Shown: positions 6,438 through 11,080 of the stretch, in pieces
Layout: each line of letters begins with the position of its first letter
How positions within the stretch are numbered: the first letter of the stretch is position 1
Translations under genes and position numbers: made by a program
Source: an uncultured Treponema sp.
GTDB taxonomy: Bacteria; Spirochaetota; Spirochaetia; Treponematales; Treponemataceae
Length of the DNA: 11,080 nt
Assembly (NCBI GenBank): GCA_937877515.1
Contig: CALFIX010000003.1
Span: 1 to 11,080 of the forward strand
Reading direction: 5' to 3'
The notes under the pieces: generated by a model
Told to the model about the DNA's origin: nothing
Seen by the model: only the letters and a program-made list of their open reading frames with translations
Databases searched by the model: none

Positions 6438-6605
6438 ATGAAAAAAGGTCTTGTAATGGAAGGCGGAATGACAGAATCAATTCCCCTTAAAACCTTTGAA
6501 GACATGGGCTACGAAAAAAATCCTGATGAACTTCAGCGGGTTTATGAGCTTGGAAGAAGCGAAATGCAAAAGAAACTAAGCGGATTAAAAGAGTTCCTAA
6601 AGTAA
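6438..6605 (+). pseudogene. Patatin-like phospholipase reduced to a 55-codon in-frame scar
   Basis: A 55-residue frame with AAGGAA about 6 bases before ATG 6438. MKKGLVMEGG is the N-terminal strand and oxyanion-hole start of patatin-like (RssA/YjjU type) phospholipases; it jumps to GGMTESIPLKTFEDMGYEKN, which corresponds to the family segment LDGGxxDSIPxKxxxxxGYxKN near the catalytic DGG, and then to NPDELQRVYELG...LKEFLK, the family C-terminus. The GxSxG serine motif and about 200 residues are gone, so no hydrolase activity is possible. Both joins preserve the frame. It may still be translated; whether the peptide has any role is unknown. Confidence 0.6.
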
Positions 6606-6645
6606 AAATAAAATAGGGCTGATTTTTTTAATGACGGGGAGAAAA

Positions 6646-7173
6646 ATGACTGACATAAAAATACGGAATGTAACAAAAAAAGACGTAAAGGCACTTTTAG
6701 AAATATACTCTCCCTACGTAAAAAATACGGCGATAAGCTTTGAATATGAAGTTCCGGGAAGAAAAGAGTTTTTGAGAAGAATTAAGGGCATAACAAAAAA
6801 CTATCCGTATTTATGCGTAGAAATGAACAGTGAGATTTTTGGGTACGCCTACGCTTCTGCTTTTAAAGAGCGGGATGCTTACAAATGGTCGGTTGAGCTT
6901 TCGATTTATGTAAAAGAAGGTTTTCACGGCATGGGGCTGGGGCAGGCCCTGTACGGGGCACTGGAAAAGGAGTTAAAAAAAATGGGGATTGTGAATATGT
7001 ATGCCTGCATTGGAATTCCGACGGAACATGATGATGAGTATTTAACGCATAGCAGTGAAAAGTTTCATGAGCACTTAGGATTTAAAAGGGTGGGGACGTT
7101 TATAAATTGCGGTAAAAAGTTTGACCGCTGGTACAGCATGATCTGGATGGAAAAAATTATTGGAAACATTTAA
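6646..7173 (+). CDS. GNAT-family N-acetyltransferase, phosphinothricin/methionine-sulfone acetyltransferase-like
   Basis: 175 residues. The N-terminus IKIRNVTKKDVKALLEIYSP with NTAISFEYEVP (residues 28-37) is the typical opening of the Pat/YwnH group. Motif A, SIYVKEGFHGMGLGQALYGA (86-105), contains the acetyl-CoA pyrophosphate-binding loop H94-G-M-G-L-G. The C-terminal HLGFKRVGTF (143-152) is the usual closing strand. Members transfer acetyl groups from acetyl-CoA to amino groups of small molecules such as phosphinothricin or methionine sulfoximine; the natural substrate is not known here. ATG 6646 is chosen over the in-frame ATG 6631 because GGGGAG at 6635-6640 is correctly spaced for it. 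It stands alone; a T-run at about 6624-6630 precedes it, but no hairpin is visible there. Confidence 0.88.
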   Translation: MTDIKIRNVTKKDVKALLEIYSPYVKNTAISFEYEVPGRKEFLRRIKGITKNYPYLCVEMNSEIFGYAYASAFKERDAYKWSVELSIYVKEGFHGMGLGQALYGALEKELKKMGIVNMYACIGIPTEHDDEYLTHSSEKFHEHLGFKRVGTFINCGKKFDRWYSMIWMEKIIGNI

Positions 7174-7236
7174 ATTTGAAAAGACCTTTTGGAAAACTAA
7201 AATAATTTAACCCGGTGCATCTACGCCCGATTGGAG

Positions 7237-7290
7237 CGGTGGCAAAGCCAGTGCGAAGCACCGAGCGAAAAGCGGAGCCGCGGAAAGCGG
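7237..7290. repeat. GC-rich cluster of small hairpins between convergent genes
   Basis: Three successive mini-palindromes with A-rich loops: TGGC-aaa-GCCA (7240-7250), GTGC-gaa-GCAC (7251-7261) and CCGC-ggaaa-GCGG (7278-7290). An alternative longer stem pairs CGGTG (7237-7241) with CACCG (7259-7263). The block is far richer in GC than its surroundings and has no coding character. It directly precedes the second palindromic repeat, so both may be parts of one composite repeat unit. A noncoding role (REP-like, or mRNA 3'-end protection for the acetyltransferase) is inference. Confidence 0.5.
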
Positions 7291-7310
7291 GGTAACGAGT
7301 TGCAAATAAA

Positions 7311-7383
7311 AAAACTTAAAAAGTGGGACCCATTGGGGAAGCCCTTTACTTTTTTCGTCGCTGGGACCCGCTTTTTAAGTTTT
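7311..7383. repeat. Long palindromic intergenic repeat, copy 2; probable bidirectional terminator
   Basis: The arms at 7311-7331 and 7363-7383 are inverted repeats, AAAACTTAAAAAGTGGGACC against GGACCCGCTTTTTAAGTTTT, with 19 of 21 positions matched (one mismatch becomes a G-U pair in RNA). Ends and the block GTCGCTGGGACCCGCTT are shared with the element at 1382-1485, but the interior is different and shorter. It lies between convergent genes, and each strand's transcript ends the stem in a U-rich run, so it could stop transcription from both sides. Confidence 0.75.
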
Positions 7384-7427
7384 GCTGTTTATTGCAATGT
7401 ATTCCCTCTTTACGAGGAAGTTCCGTC

Positions 7428-8924
7428 CTATGCTTCTACCCAGATTGCTGCAACAGAGTGAGAAGCAAGTTCTACCTGAACAGTGTTTTTGTCTAAAACT
7501 TTTACGGCAAGTGTTTTTTCTGTTACGGCATCGTCCCTGGTGAATGTGTTTATTGTGTCCATCTTTTCGCCTGTAACGATTGTTGCCTTTGCACTCTTTA
7601 TGCTTCCTTCAAAGTTTGCAAGCGTTACGTCAACTGTCTTAGAGCTGTCGGCATCTGCATTGGCTAAAGTTACGAGGAATTTTTCCTTTCCGTCTTTTGT
7701 TTTTACAGAAGCAGAAACGTTCATTCCGGGAACAGTAATTCCCTTGTCGTAAAGACCTGCGCTTTCTGTTGCAACTGTGCTTCCTAAAAGCATTCCGCCC
7801 ATGTGGTCCTTGTACTGATGCAAAACGTACCATGTAGGTGTCTTAACAATCCTGTCGCCTTCGGTAAGAACCGGAGCCTGTAAAACGTTTACTGCCTGAG
7901 CGAGGTTTGCAATGCGTACGCGGTCGCTTCTGTTGTTGAAGATATTTAAGTGAAGTCCTGCAACAACTGCATCACATACAGAGTTCTGCTGATAAAGGAA
8001 TCCCGGGTTAGTGCCTGGCTCAGGAGCAAACCAGTTACCCCATTCGTCAACCACAAGTGCAATGCGTTTTTCGGGGTCATACTTGTCCATAACCTCTGAG
8101 TGGCGGCGTATAAGCTCGTCCATGCGGTAAGCATTTTTCATTATGCGGTACCAGCCTTCCTTGCTGAACCCGTAGGCAGGCTTAAAGTTACCCCAGTTGT
8201 ATTCGTATGTGTAATAGTGAAGGCTTATTCCGTCCATAAGCCAGTGTGCGTTCTGAAGGACAATGTCTGTCCAGCGGTAGTCGTCTACGTTTGCACCGCC
8301 CGCAATCTTAAAGAATTTTCCGTGGCGTGTTACAAATGTCTGGAAACGGCGGTAAAGATCTGCATAGTACTCAGGCCTCATGTTTCCGCCGCAACCCCAG
8401 TTTTCGTTACCGATGCCAAAGTAATTGAGCTTCCATGGCTCGTCACGTCCGTTTGCACGGCGAAGGTTTGCCATTGGGCTTTCTCCGCTAAATGTCATGT
8501 ATTCAATCCATTCGTCCATTTCCTGAGGTGTGCCGCTTCCTACGTTTCCACAGATGTAAGGCTCGCAGCCAAGCTCGTCACAAAGCCCCATAAACTCGTG
8601 GGTACCGAAAGAGTTGTCTTCTACAACGCCACCCCAGTTTGTGTTTACCATGCGCTTTCGGTTTTCTTTTGGACCAATGCCGTCTTTCCAGTGATACTCA
8701 TCTGCAAAGCATCCGCCCGGCCAGCGAAGGTTTGGAATGTCTAATTCCTTAAATGCTTCAACTACAGCTTTGTTGTAGCCGTGAATGTTTGGAATGGGAG
8801 AATCTTTTCCTACCCAGAAACCGCCGTAAATACAGCGACCTAAGTGCTCAGAAAAATGTCCGTAAATGTGGCGGCTTATTTCCTGTTTTTTGTCTTTAAC
8901 GTCTACAATGACTGTGTTTTTCAT
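7428..8924 (-). CDS. abfA: Intracellular GH51 alpha-L-arabinofuranosidase
   Basis: 498 residues, the usual size for a cytoplasmic GH51 enzyme. The N-terminal strand and SRHIYGHFSEHLGRCIYGG, LRWPGGCFADEYHWKDGIGP, GIGNENWGCGG with the acid/base E174, HYYTYE (236-241), and VVDEWGNW with the nucleophile E294 all match the (beta/alpha)8 GH51 fold; E174 and E294 are where Geobacillus AbfA has E175 and E294. A C-terminal beta-sandwich domain follows from about residue 385. There is no signal peptide, so it acts on imported arabino-oligosaccharides released from hemicellulose or pectin, with retention of configuration. ATG 8924 has GAGG 5 bases upstream. It is a single gene with its own promoter, and no sugar transporter or arabinose pathway gene lies beside it here. 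Confidence 0.95.
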   Translation of the reverse strand: MKNTVIVDVKDKKQEISRHIYGHFSEHLGRCIYGGFWVGKDSPIPNIHGYNKAVVEAFKELDIPNLRWPGGCFADEYHWKDGIGPKENRKRMVNTNWGGVVEDNSFGTHEFMGLCDELGCEPYICGNVGSGTPQEMDEWIEYMTFSGESPMANLRRANGRDEPWKLNYFGIGNENWGCGGNMRPEYYADLYRRFQTFVTRHGKFFKIAGGANVDDYRWTDIVLQNAHWLMDGISLHYYTYEYNWGNFKPAYGFSKEGWYRIMKNAYRMDELIRRHSEVMDKYDPEKRIALVVDEWGNWFAPEPGTNPGFLYQQNSVCDAVVAGLHLNIFNNRSDRVRIANLAQAVNVLQAPVLTEGDRIVKTPTWYVLHQYKDHMGGMLLGSTVATESAGLYDKGITVPGMNVSASVKTKDGKEKFLVTLANADADSSKTVDVTLANFEGSIKSAKATIVTGEKMDTINTFTRDDAVTEKTLAVKVLDKNTVQVELASHSVAAIWVEA

Positions 8925-8969
8925 AGTGACCTCGCTTGACCTCTATTGTTGGAATGTGTTTATGGAACA

Positions 8970-8998
8970 AGTTTACCACTAAGTAATTTGATTTGCAA
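8970..8998 (-). promoter_or_regulatory. Predicted abfA promoter
   Basis: Read on the - strand: -35 TTGCAA (8993-8998), 17-bp spacer, -10 TAAACT (8970-8975), ending about 45 bases before the ATG. No catabolite-repression or arabinose-operator palindrome is apparent to me in the leader. The rest of the gap 8925-9075 shows no gene or terminator hairpin for the upstream rrf2. Confidence 0.45.
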
Positions 8999-9075
8999 CA
9001 GTTATTTTTGATATTTATCAGGATTTGTGGATTATTATTTTTTACGAAATCTTATACCTTGAATATGGCGGAGTC

Positions 9076-9477
9076 TTATTTCATTAGGTCTGCTAGAGTT
9101 ACGCTATCTAAGTAGCCCTCAATAAGAGTGTCCAGCTTAGACCACATTTTTATGGTGCGGCAGACTTTTTCGCGAGGGCATTTTTTTGCATCTTTTTCCA
9201 GGCATGCAACAGGAGCCAGAGTACCTTCCGTAAGGCGAAGAATGTCGCCTACTTTATATTTGTCTGGTGAACGGTTTAACTTGTACCCGCCGCCTTTTCC
9301 GTGTACTGCATCTACAAAGCCATTTTTAGAAAGTAATGTCATAATGGATTCAATATATTTTTGAGAGATTCCTTGTCTTTCTGCAACTTCCTTTAGAGGA
9401 ATGCGTTCTTCATCAGAATGTTCTGCAATGTCTACTAAAACGCGTAAAGCATAACGGCCTCTTGTAGAAACTATCAT
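9076..9477 (-). CDS. Rrf2-family transcriptional regulator with three-cysteine motif (IscR/CymR-like)
   Basis: 133 residues. The winged helix starts MIVSTRGRYALRVLVDIAEH and contains the recognition region GISQKYIESIMTLLSKNGFV and the wing HGKGGGYKLNRSP. A Cys cluster C92-X7-C100-X5-C106 lies where IscR has its [2Fe-2S] ligands (C92, C98, C104), so cofactor binding is plausible; B. subtilis CymR lacks such cysteines. The end YLDSVTLADLMK is a common Rrf2 tail. The start ATG 9477 has AAGGAG upstream. It lies 20 bases after mnmA in the same operon, as cymR does beside trmU/mnmA in Bacillus, and near a divergent sulfhydrylase gene. Control of sulfur uptake or Fe-S supply, and binding to the ACCTA-N9-TAGGT sites, are inferred. 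Confidence 0.88.
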   Translation of the reverse strand: MIVSTRGRYALRVLVDIAEHSDEERIPLKEVAERQGISQKYIESIMTLLSKNGFVDAVHGKGGGYKLNRSPDKYKVGDILRLTEGTLAPVACLEKDAKKCPREKVCRTIKMWSKLDTLIEGYLDSVTLADLMK

Positions 9478-9497
9478 ATTTATTTTCTCCTTTTATT

Positions 9498-10670
9498 TTA
9501 AATAGAGCGGACAATGGTTCCTGAACCGATAATTACATTATCTTTATAAAGAACAAGCGACTGTCCAGGTGTTATTGCGTACTGTTCTTCGTCAAAAGTA
9601 ACTCGCCAGGCCTGACCCTTGTATTCTGTCTTGTCATCTTCTGCTGGAACGTATCTTTCTACCTTTCCAAAAGCAGTTTTACTTCTAAGACGTATTTTTG
9701 CAGATGCTTCAAAAGCTTCCGGTGGTTCAACTTCTCCAGGCCATACAAAATCATCTGCAATAAGACTTAAAGAATTAAGTTCTGACTTTTCTGCAAGTAC
9801 AATTTCGTTTTTCTCTGCGTCTATTTTTTTTACATAGTATGGCACGGGTCCAGAAACGCCAAGACCTCTGCGCTGTCCTATGGTGTAATGTTCTATACCG
9901 TTGTGGCGTCCAATAACTTTTCCTTCTGTGTTTACAAAGTTGCCTGGAACAGACGGTTTGTCGCCAAAGAGTGCATCTATGTATTTTATGTCTATAAAAT
10001 CCTGGCTTTCTTTGCGATTGGCAGCTTCTAAGTTTGCTTTTCGTGCAAGGTCAAAAACTTCTGCTTTTGTTATGTTAGACAGAGGAAATCTTACTTTTTC
10101 TAAAATTTCTGACGGAATCTTACACAAAAAATATGTCTGGTCCTTTGACTTGTCTGTTGCACTGGAAATCATGCAGGGCTTTTTGTCTGTTCCCCATATT
10201 CCTTCGTCAGGGCGAACTATGGAAGCGTAATGACCCGTACAAAAGTAGTCAAAGTCTATGTTCAGCTTTTTTATACCGGCCAGTAATGCACCGAATTTTA
10301 TGAATCGATTACATCTTATGCAGGGGTTAGGAGTTTTTCCTGCTCTGTATTCTGATGTAAAGTAGTCTAAAACTTCTCTATTGTAGTCAGAACTTACATC
10401 TATGACGTGATACTCTATGTTATGTTCCGAACAGAATTTCTGGCATTCTTCTATGTTTTCTCCTTCATCAGGTCCATAGCAGGCTTCGTGAAAAGCTTTT
10501 TCTGCTTCTACTGCTTCAATGTGACCATCCCATAAGGACATTGTAGCTCCTATTACGCGGCAGCCGCGTTCTTTAAGTAAAAGAGCTGTTAATGTAGAAT
10601 CTACGCCGCCAGACATTCCGACTATAACTGTACTGCCAGGTTCCGGGAGCGGTAATTGTGTATAAGTCAT
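9498..10670 (-). CDS. mnmA: tRNA-uridine 2-sulfurtransferase (tRNA 2-thiouridine-34 synthase)
   Basis: 390 residues. The PP-loop GMSGGVDST (18-26) binds ATP; TPNPCIRCNRFIKFG carries the first catalytic Cys (C120) and DQTYFLCKI the second (C183), both in the positions expected from E. coli MnmA C102 and C199. CTGHYA (144-149), the ESQDF motif (221-225) and GQRRGLG (265-271) are further family blocks, followed by the C-terminal beta-barrel. It uses sulfur relayed from a cysteine desulfurase to make s2U34 in Lys, Glu and Gln tRNAs. An insert around residues 61-80 (HEACYGPDEGENIEECQKFC) is Cys-rich, a variant I recall from anaerobes. No strong ribosome binding site is seen before ATG 10670. First gene of an operon with the Rrf2 regulator. 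Confidence 0.95.
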   Translation of the reverse strand: MTYTQLPLPEPGSTVIVGMSGGVDSTLTALLLKERGCRVIGATMSLWDGHIEAVEAEKAFHEACYGPDEGENIEECQKFCSEHNIEYHVIDVSSDYNREVLDYFTSEYRAGKTPNPCIRCNRFIKFGALLAGIKKLNIDFDYFCTGHYASIVRPDEGIWGTDKKPCMISSATDKSKDQTYFLCKIPSEILEKVRFPLSNITKAEVFDLARKANLEAANRKESQDFIDIKYIDALFGDKPSVPGNFVNTEGKVIGRHNGIEHYTIGQRRGLGVSGPVPYYVKKIDAEKNEIVLAEKSELNSLSLIADDFVWPGEVEPPEAFEASAKIRLRSKTAFGKVERYVPAEDDKTEYKGQAWRVTFDEEQYAITPGQSLVLYKDNVIIGSGTIVRSI

Positions 10671-10693
10671 AGAGATAGAATTTATAGTATTTT

Positions 10694-10712
10694 ACCTATT
10701 TTTTCAATGGGC
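10694..10712 (-). promoter_or_regulatory. mnmA-rrf2 promoter -35 region with ACCTA-N9-TAGGT-like operator
   Basis: Read on the - strand this is GCCCA-TTGAAAAAA-TAGGT. The -35 hexamer TTGAAA (10702-10707) starts right after the left half-site, the same arrangement as in the divergent promoter at 10739. A -10 could be TAAATT (17-bp spacer) or TATAAA (15 bp). The left half-site is degenerate (GCCCA instead of ACCTA), so binding may be weaker here. Confidence 0.45.
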
Positions 10713-10738
10713 AAAAGATTATAACTTTTTTTATAAAA

Positions 10739-10793
10739 ACCTATTGACACAGTAGGTAATTAAATATATATTATACCTAGTAATTTAGTAGGA
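10739..10793 (+). promoter_or_regulatory. Promoter of the sulfhydrylase leader with two ACCTA-N9-TAGGW operators
   Basis: The -35 TTGACA (10744-10749) and -10 TATATT (10767-10772) are 17 bp apart. Operator 1 is ACCTA-N9-TAGGT (10739-10757), with the -35 inside its spacer. Operator 2 is ACCTA-N9-TAGGA (10775-10793), immediately downstream of the -10 and over the likely transcript start. Their centres are 36 bp apart. A protein bound to both would block the promoter. The Rrf2 protein encoded at 9076-9477 is the obvious candidate, by location only. Confidence 0.65.
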
Positions 10794-10817
10794 ATAAAGA
10801 TAAACAGGAGGCATAAA

Positions 10818-10895
10818 ATGAAATTCTACTTTGAAAAACTTGTTCGTGAAAATTTTCGTAACGGATTAATGTGCCCCTCTTGTTGTCTTAATTAG
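10818..10895 (+). CDS. Cys-rich 25-residue leader peptide upstream of the sulfhydrylase
   Basis: ATG 10818 is preceded by a very strong ribosome binding site, AGGAGG at 10806-10811, 6 bases away. The peptide starts MKFYFEKLVRENFRN and ends MCPSCCLN; three of its last seven residues are cysteine (TGC, TGT, TGT codons). It is followed by 118 noncoding bases with a strong hairpin and then an enzyme that assimilates sulfide. A peptide that tests Cys-tRNA supply fits a ribosome-mediated attenuator, as known for polycysteine uORFs in mycobacteria. No homologue is known to me, and the mechanism is inferred. It could instead be a functional small metal-binding protein. Confidence 0.65.
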   Translation: MKFYFEKLVRENFRNGLMCPSCCLN

Positions 10896-10896
10896 G

Positions 10897-10966
10897 CTAA
10901 AAGTTCTTTAGTCAGTAGGGGGAAAGTCATCCTGAAACTTCGCACATTCGTGCTCTTTACCCCCTA
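10897..10966 (+). promoter_or_regulatory. Structured leader RNA between the Cys-rich peptide and the sulfhydrylase gene
   Basis: Hairpin 1: CTAAA (10897-10901) with TTTAG (10907-10911). Hairpin 2: TAGGGGGAAAG (10916-10926) with CTTTACCCCCTA (10955-10966), 11 pairs with one bulged A, capped by GCAC-attc-GTGC (10942-10953). The AGGGG in the left arm (10917-10921) could instead pair with CCCCT (10874-10878) inside the Cys codons of the leader peptide, giving mutually exclusive folds that depend on the ribosome's position. A T7 run at 10992-10998 follows a weak CCC/GGG stem, so the classical terminator part is not clear. Confidence 0.55.
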
Positions 10967-11013
10967 AAAACCCCGTGTTATGGGAAACAAATTTTTTTAA
11001 GGAGATTACGATT

Positions 11014-11080
11014 ATGGCAAATTATAAATTTGAAACACTACAGTTACATGTTGGACAGGAAAGTGCAGACCCGGCTACAG
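11014..11080 (+). CDS. O-acetylhomoserine aminocarboxypropyltransferase (sulfhydrylase), 3' end outside window
   Basis: Only the first 22 residues are present: MANYKFETLQLHVGQESADP and then AT. This is the standard opening of the MetY/Cgs PLP-enzyme family, O-acetylhomoserine sulfhydrylase branch (xxYKFETLQxHxGQExxDPAT). The enzyme condenses O-acetylhomoserine with sulfide to homocysteine, feeding methionine synthesis, and in some organisms also serves cysteine synthesis. ATG 11014 has AAGGAG at 10999-11004. It lies downstream of the Cys-rich leader and opposite mnmA-rrf2, which fits sulfur-responsive control. The PLP lysine and other catalytic residues cannot be checked here. Confidence 0.85.
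   Translation, partial: MANYKFETLQLHVGQESADPAT

Noticed and set aside
6418..6439. TTATCA...TGATAT before the patatin scar as another type B operator
   Set aside because: Spacing is 10, off the 1/11 helical pattern, the half-sites are shortened, and the pair overlaps the ribosome binding site of a relic gene; probably chance.
6631..6645. Earlier ATG for the GNAT gene
   Set aside because: The GGGGAG at 6635-6640 serves ATG 6646, and family homology starts just after it.
8100..8744. 214-codon open frame on the + strand
   Set aside because: It lies antisense within abfA, whose GH51 motifs are intact; the translation has no recognisable domain.
10794..11013. SAM riboswitch or T-box in the sulfhydrylase leader
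   Set aside because: I find neither the S-box core sequences nor a T-box motif; the Cys-rich ORF plus hairpin explains the region better.
1..11080. CRISPR array, tRNA, rRNA, intact insertion sequence or prophage
   Set aside because: No regularly spaced direct repeats, no cloverleaf or rRNA segments, and no transposase, integrase or phage genes are visible.

Overview
The window is an AT-rich bacterial stretch with short intergenic gaps, most likely from a host-associated anaerobe. Protein style (TcdA, a MnmA with a Cys-rich insert, a three-Cys Rrf2 protein, the start of a MetY-type enzyme) fits a gut or oral Treponema-like spirochaete; a Clostridia-like Firmicute is the main alternative. This is inference from protein style, not from a marker gene.

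Left part (1-4952, + strand): the 3' end of a tRNA t6A-modifying dehydratase (tcdA), then a TetR-family regulator with its own terminator, then two translationally coupled half-transporters (each a membrane domain fused to an ATPase) that probably form one heterodimeric ABC transporter. Two kinds of palindrome sit in this promoter zone: AGTTAG-N6-CTAACT across the tetR -35, and GTTATCA/TGATAAC over the tetR -10 and again before the transporter. A 103-bp palindromic repeat fills most of the transporter 5' leader.

Middle (4953-7173): a SAM-dependent methyltransferase on the - strand whose promoter carries the same AGTTAG-N6-CTAACT palindrome as tetR, so the two probably share a regulator. It lies between two zones of decayed genes: an unidentified hydrophobic fragment and a HicA-toxin fragment on one side; on the other, a hybrid of a possible AraC-like HTH piece with a second copy of the transporter C-terminus, and a patatin-like phospholipase reduced to a 55-codon in-frame scar. 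A GNAT acetyltransferase follows.

Right part (7174-11080): a GC-rich cluster of tiny hairpins and a second copy of the palindromic repeat separate the GNAT gene from a convergent intracellular GH51 arabinofuranosidase. Then comes a sulfur-related divergon: mnmA-rrf2 (- strand) against a leader peptide plus the start of an O-acetylhomoserine sulfhydrylase (+ strand). Both promoters carry the motif ACCTA-N9-TAGGT at the -35, which suggests joint control, plausibly by the Rrf2 protein. The leader encodes a 25-residue peptide ending MCPSCCLN and is followed by a strong hairpin, which looks like cysteine-sensing control of sulfur assimilation. That leader system, the two operator families and the palindromic repeat are the most novel-looking items.
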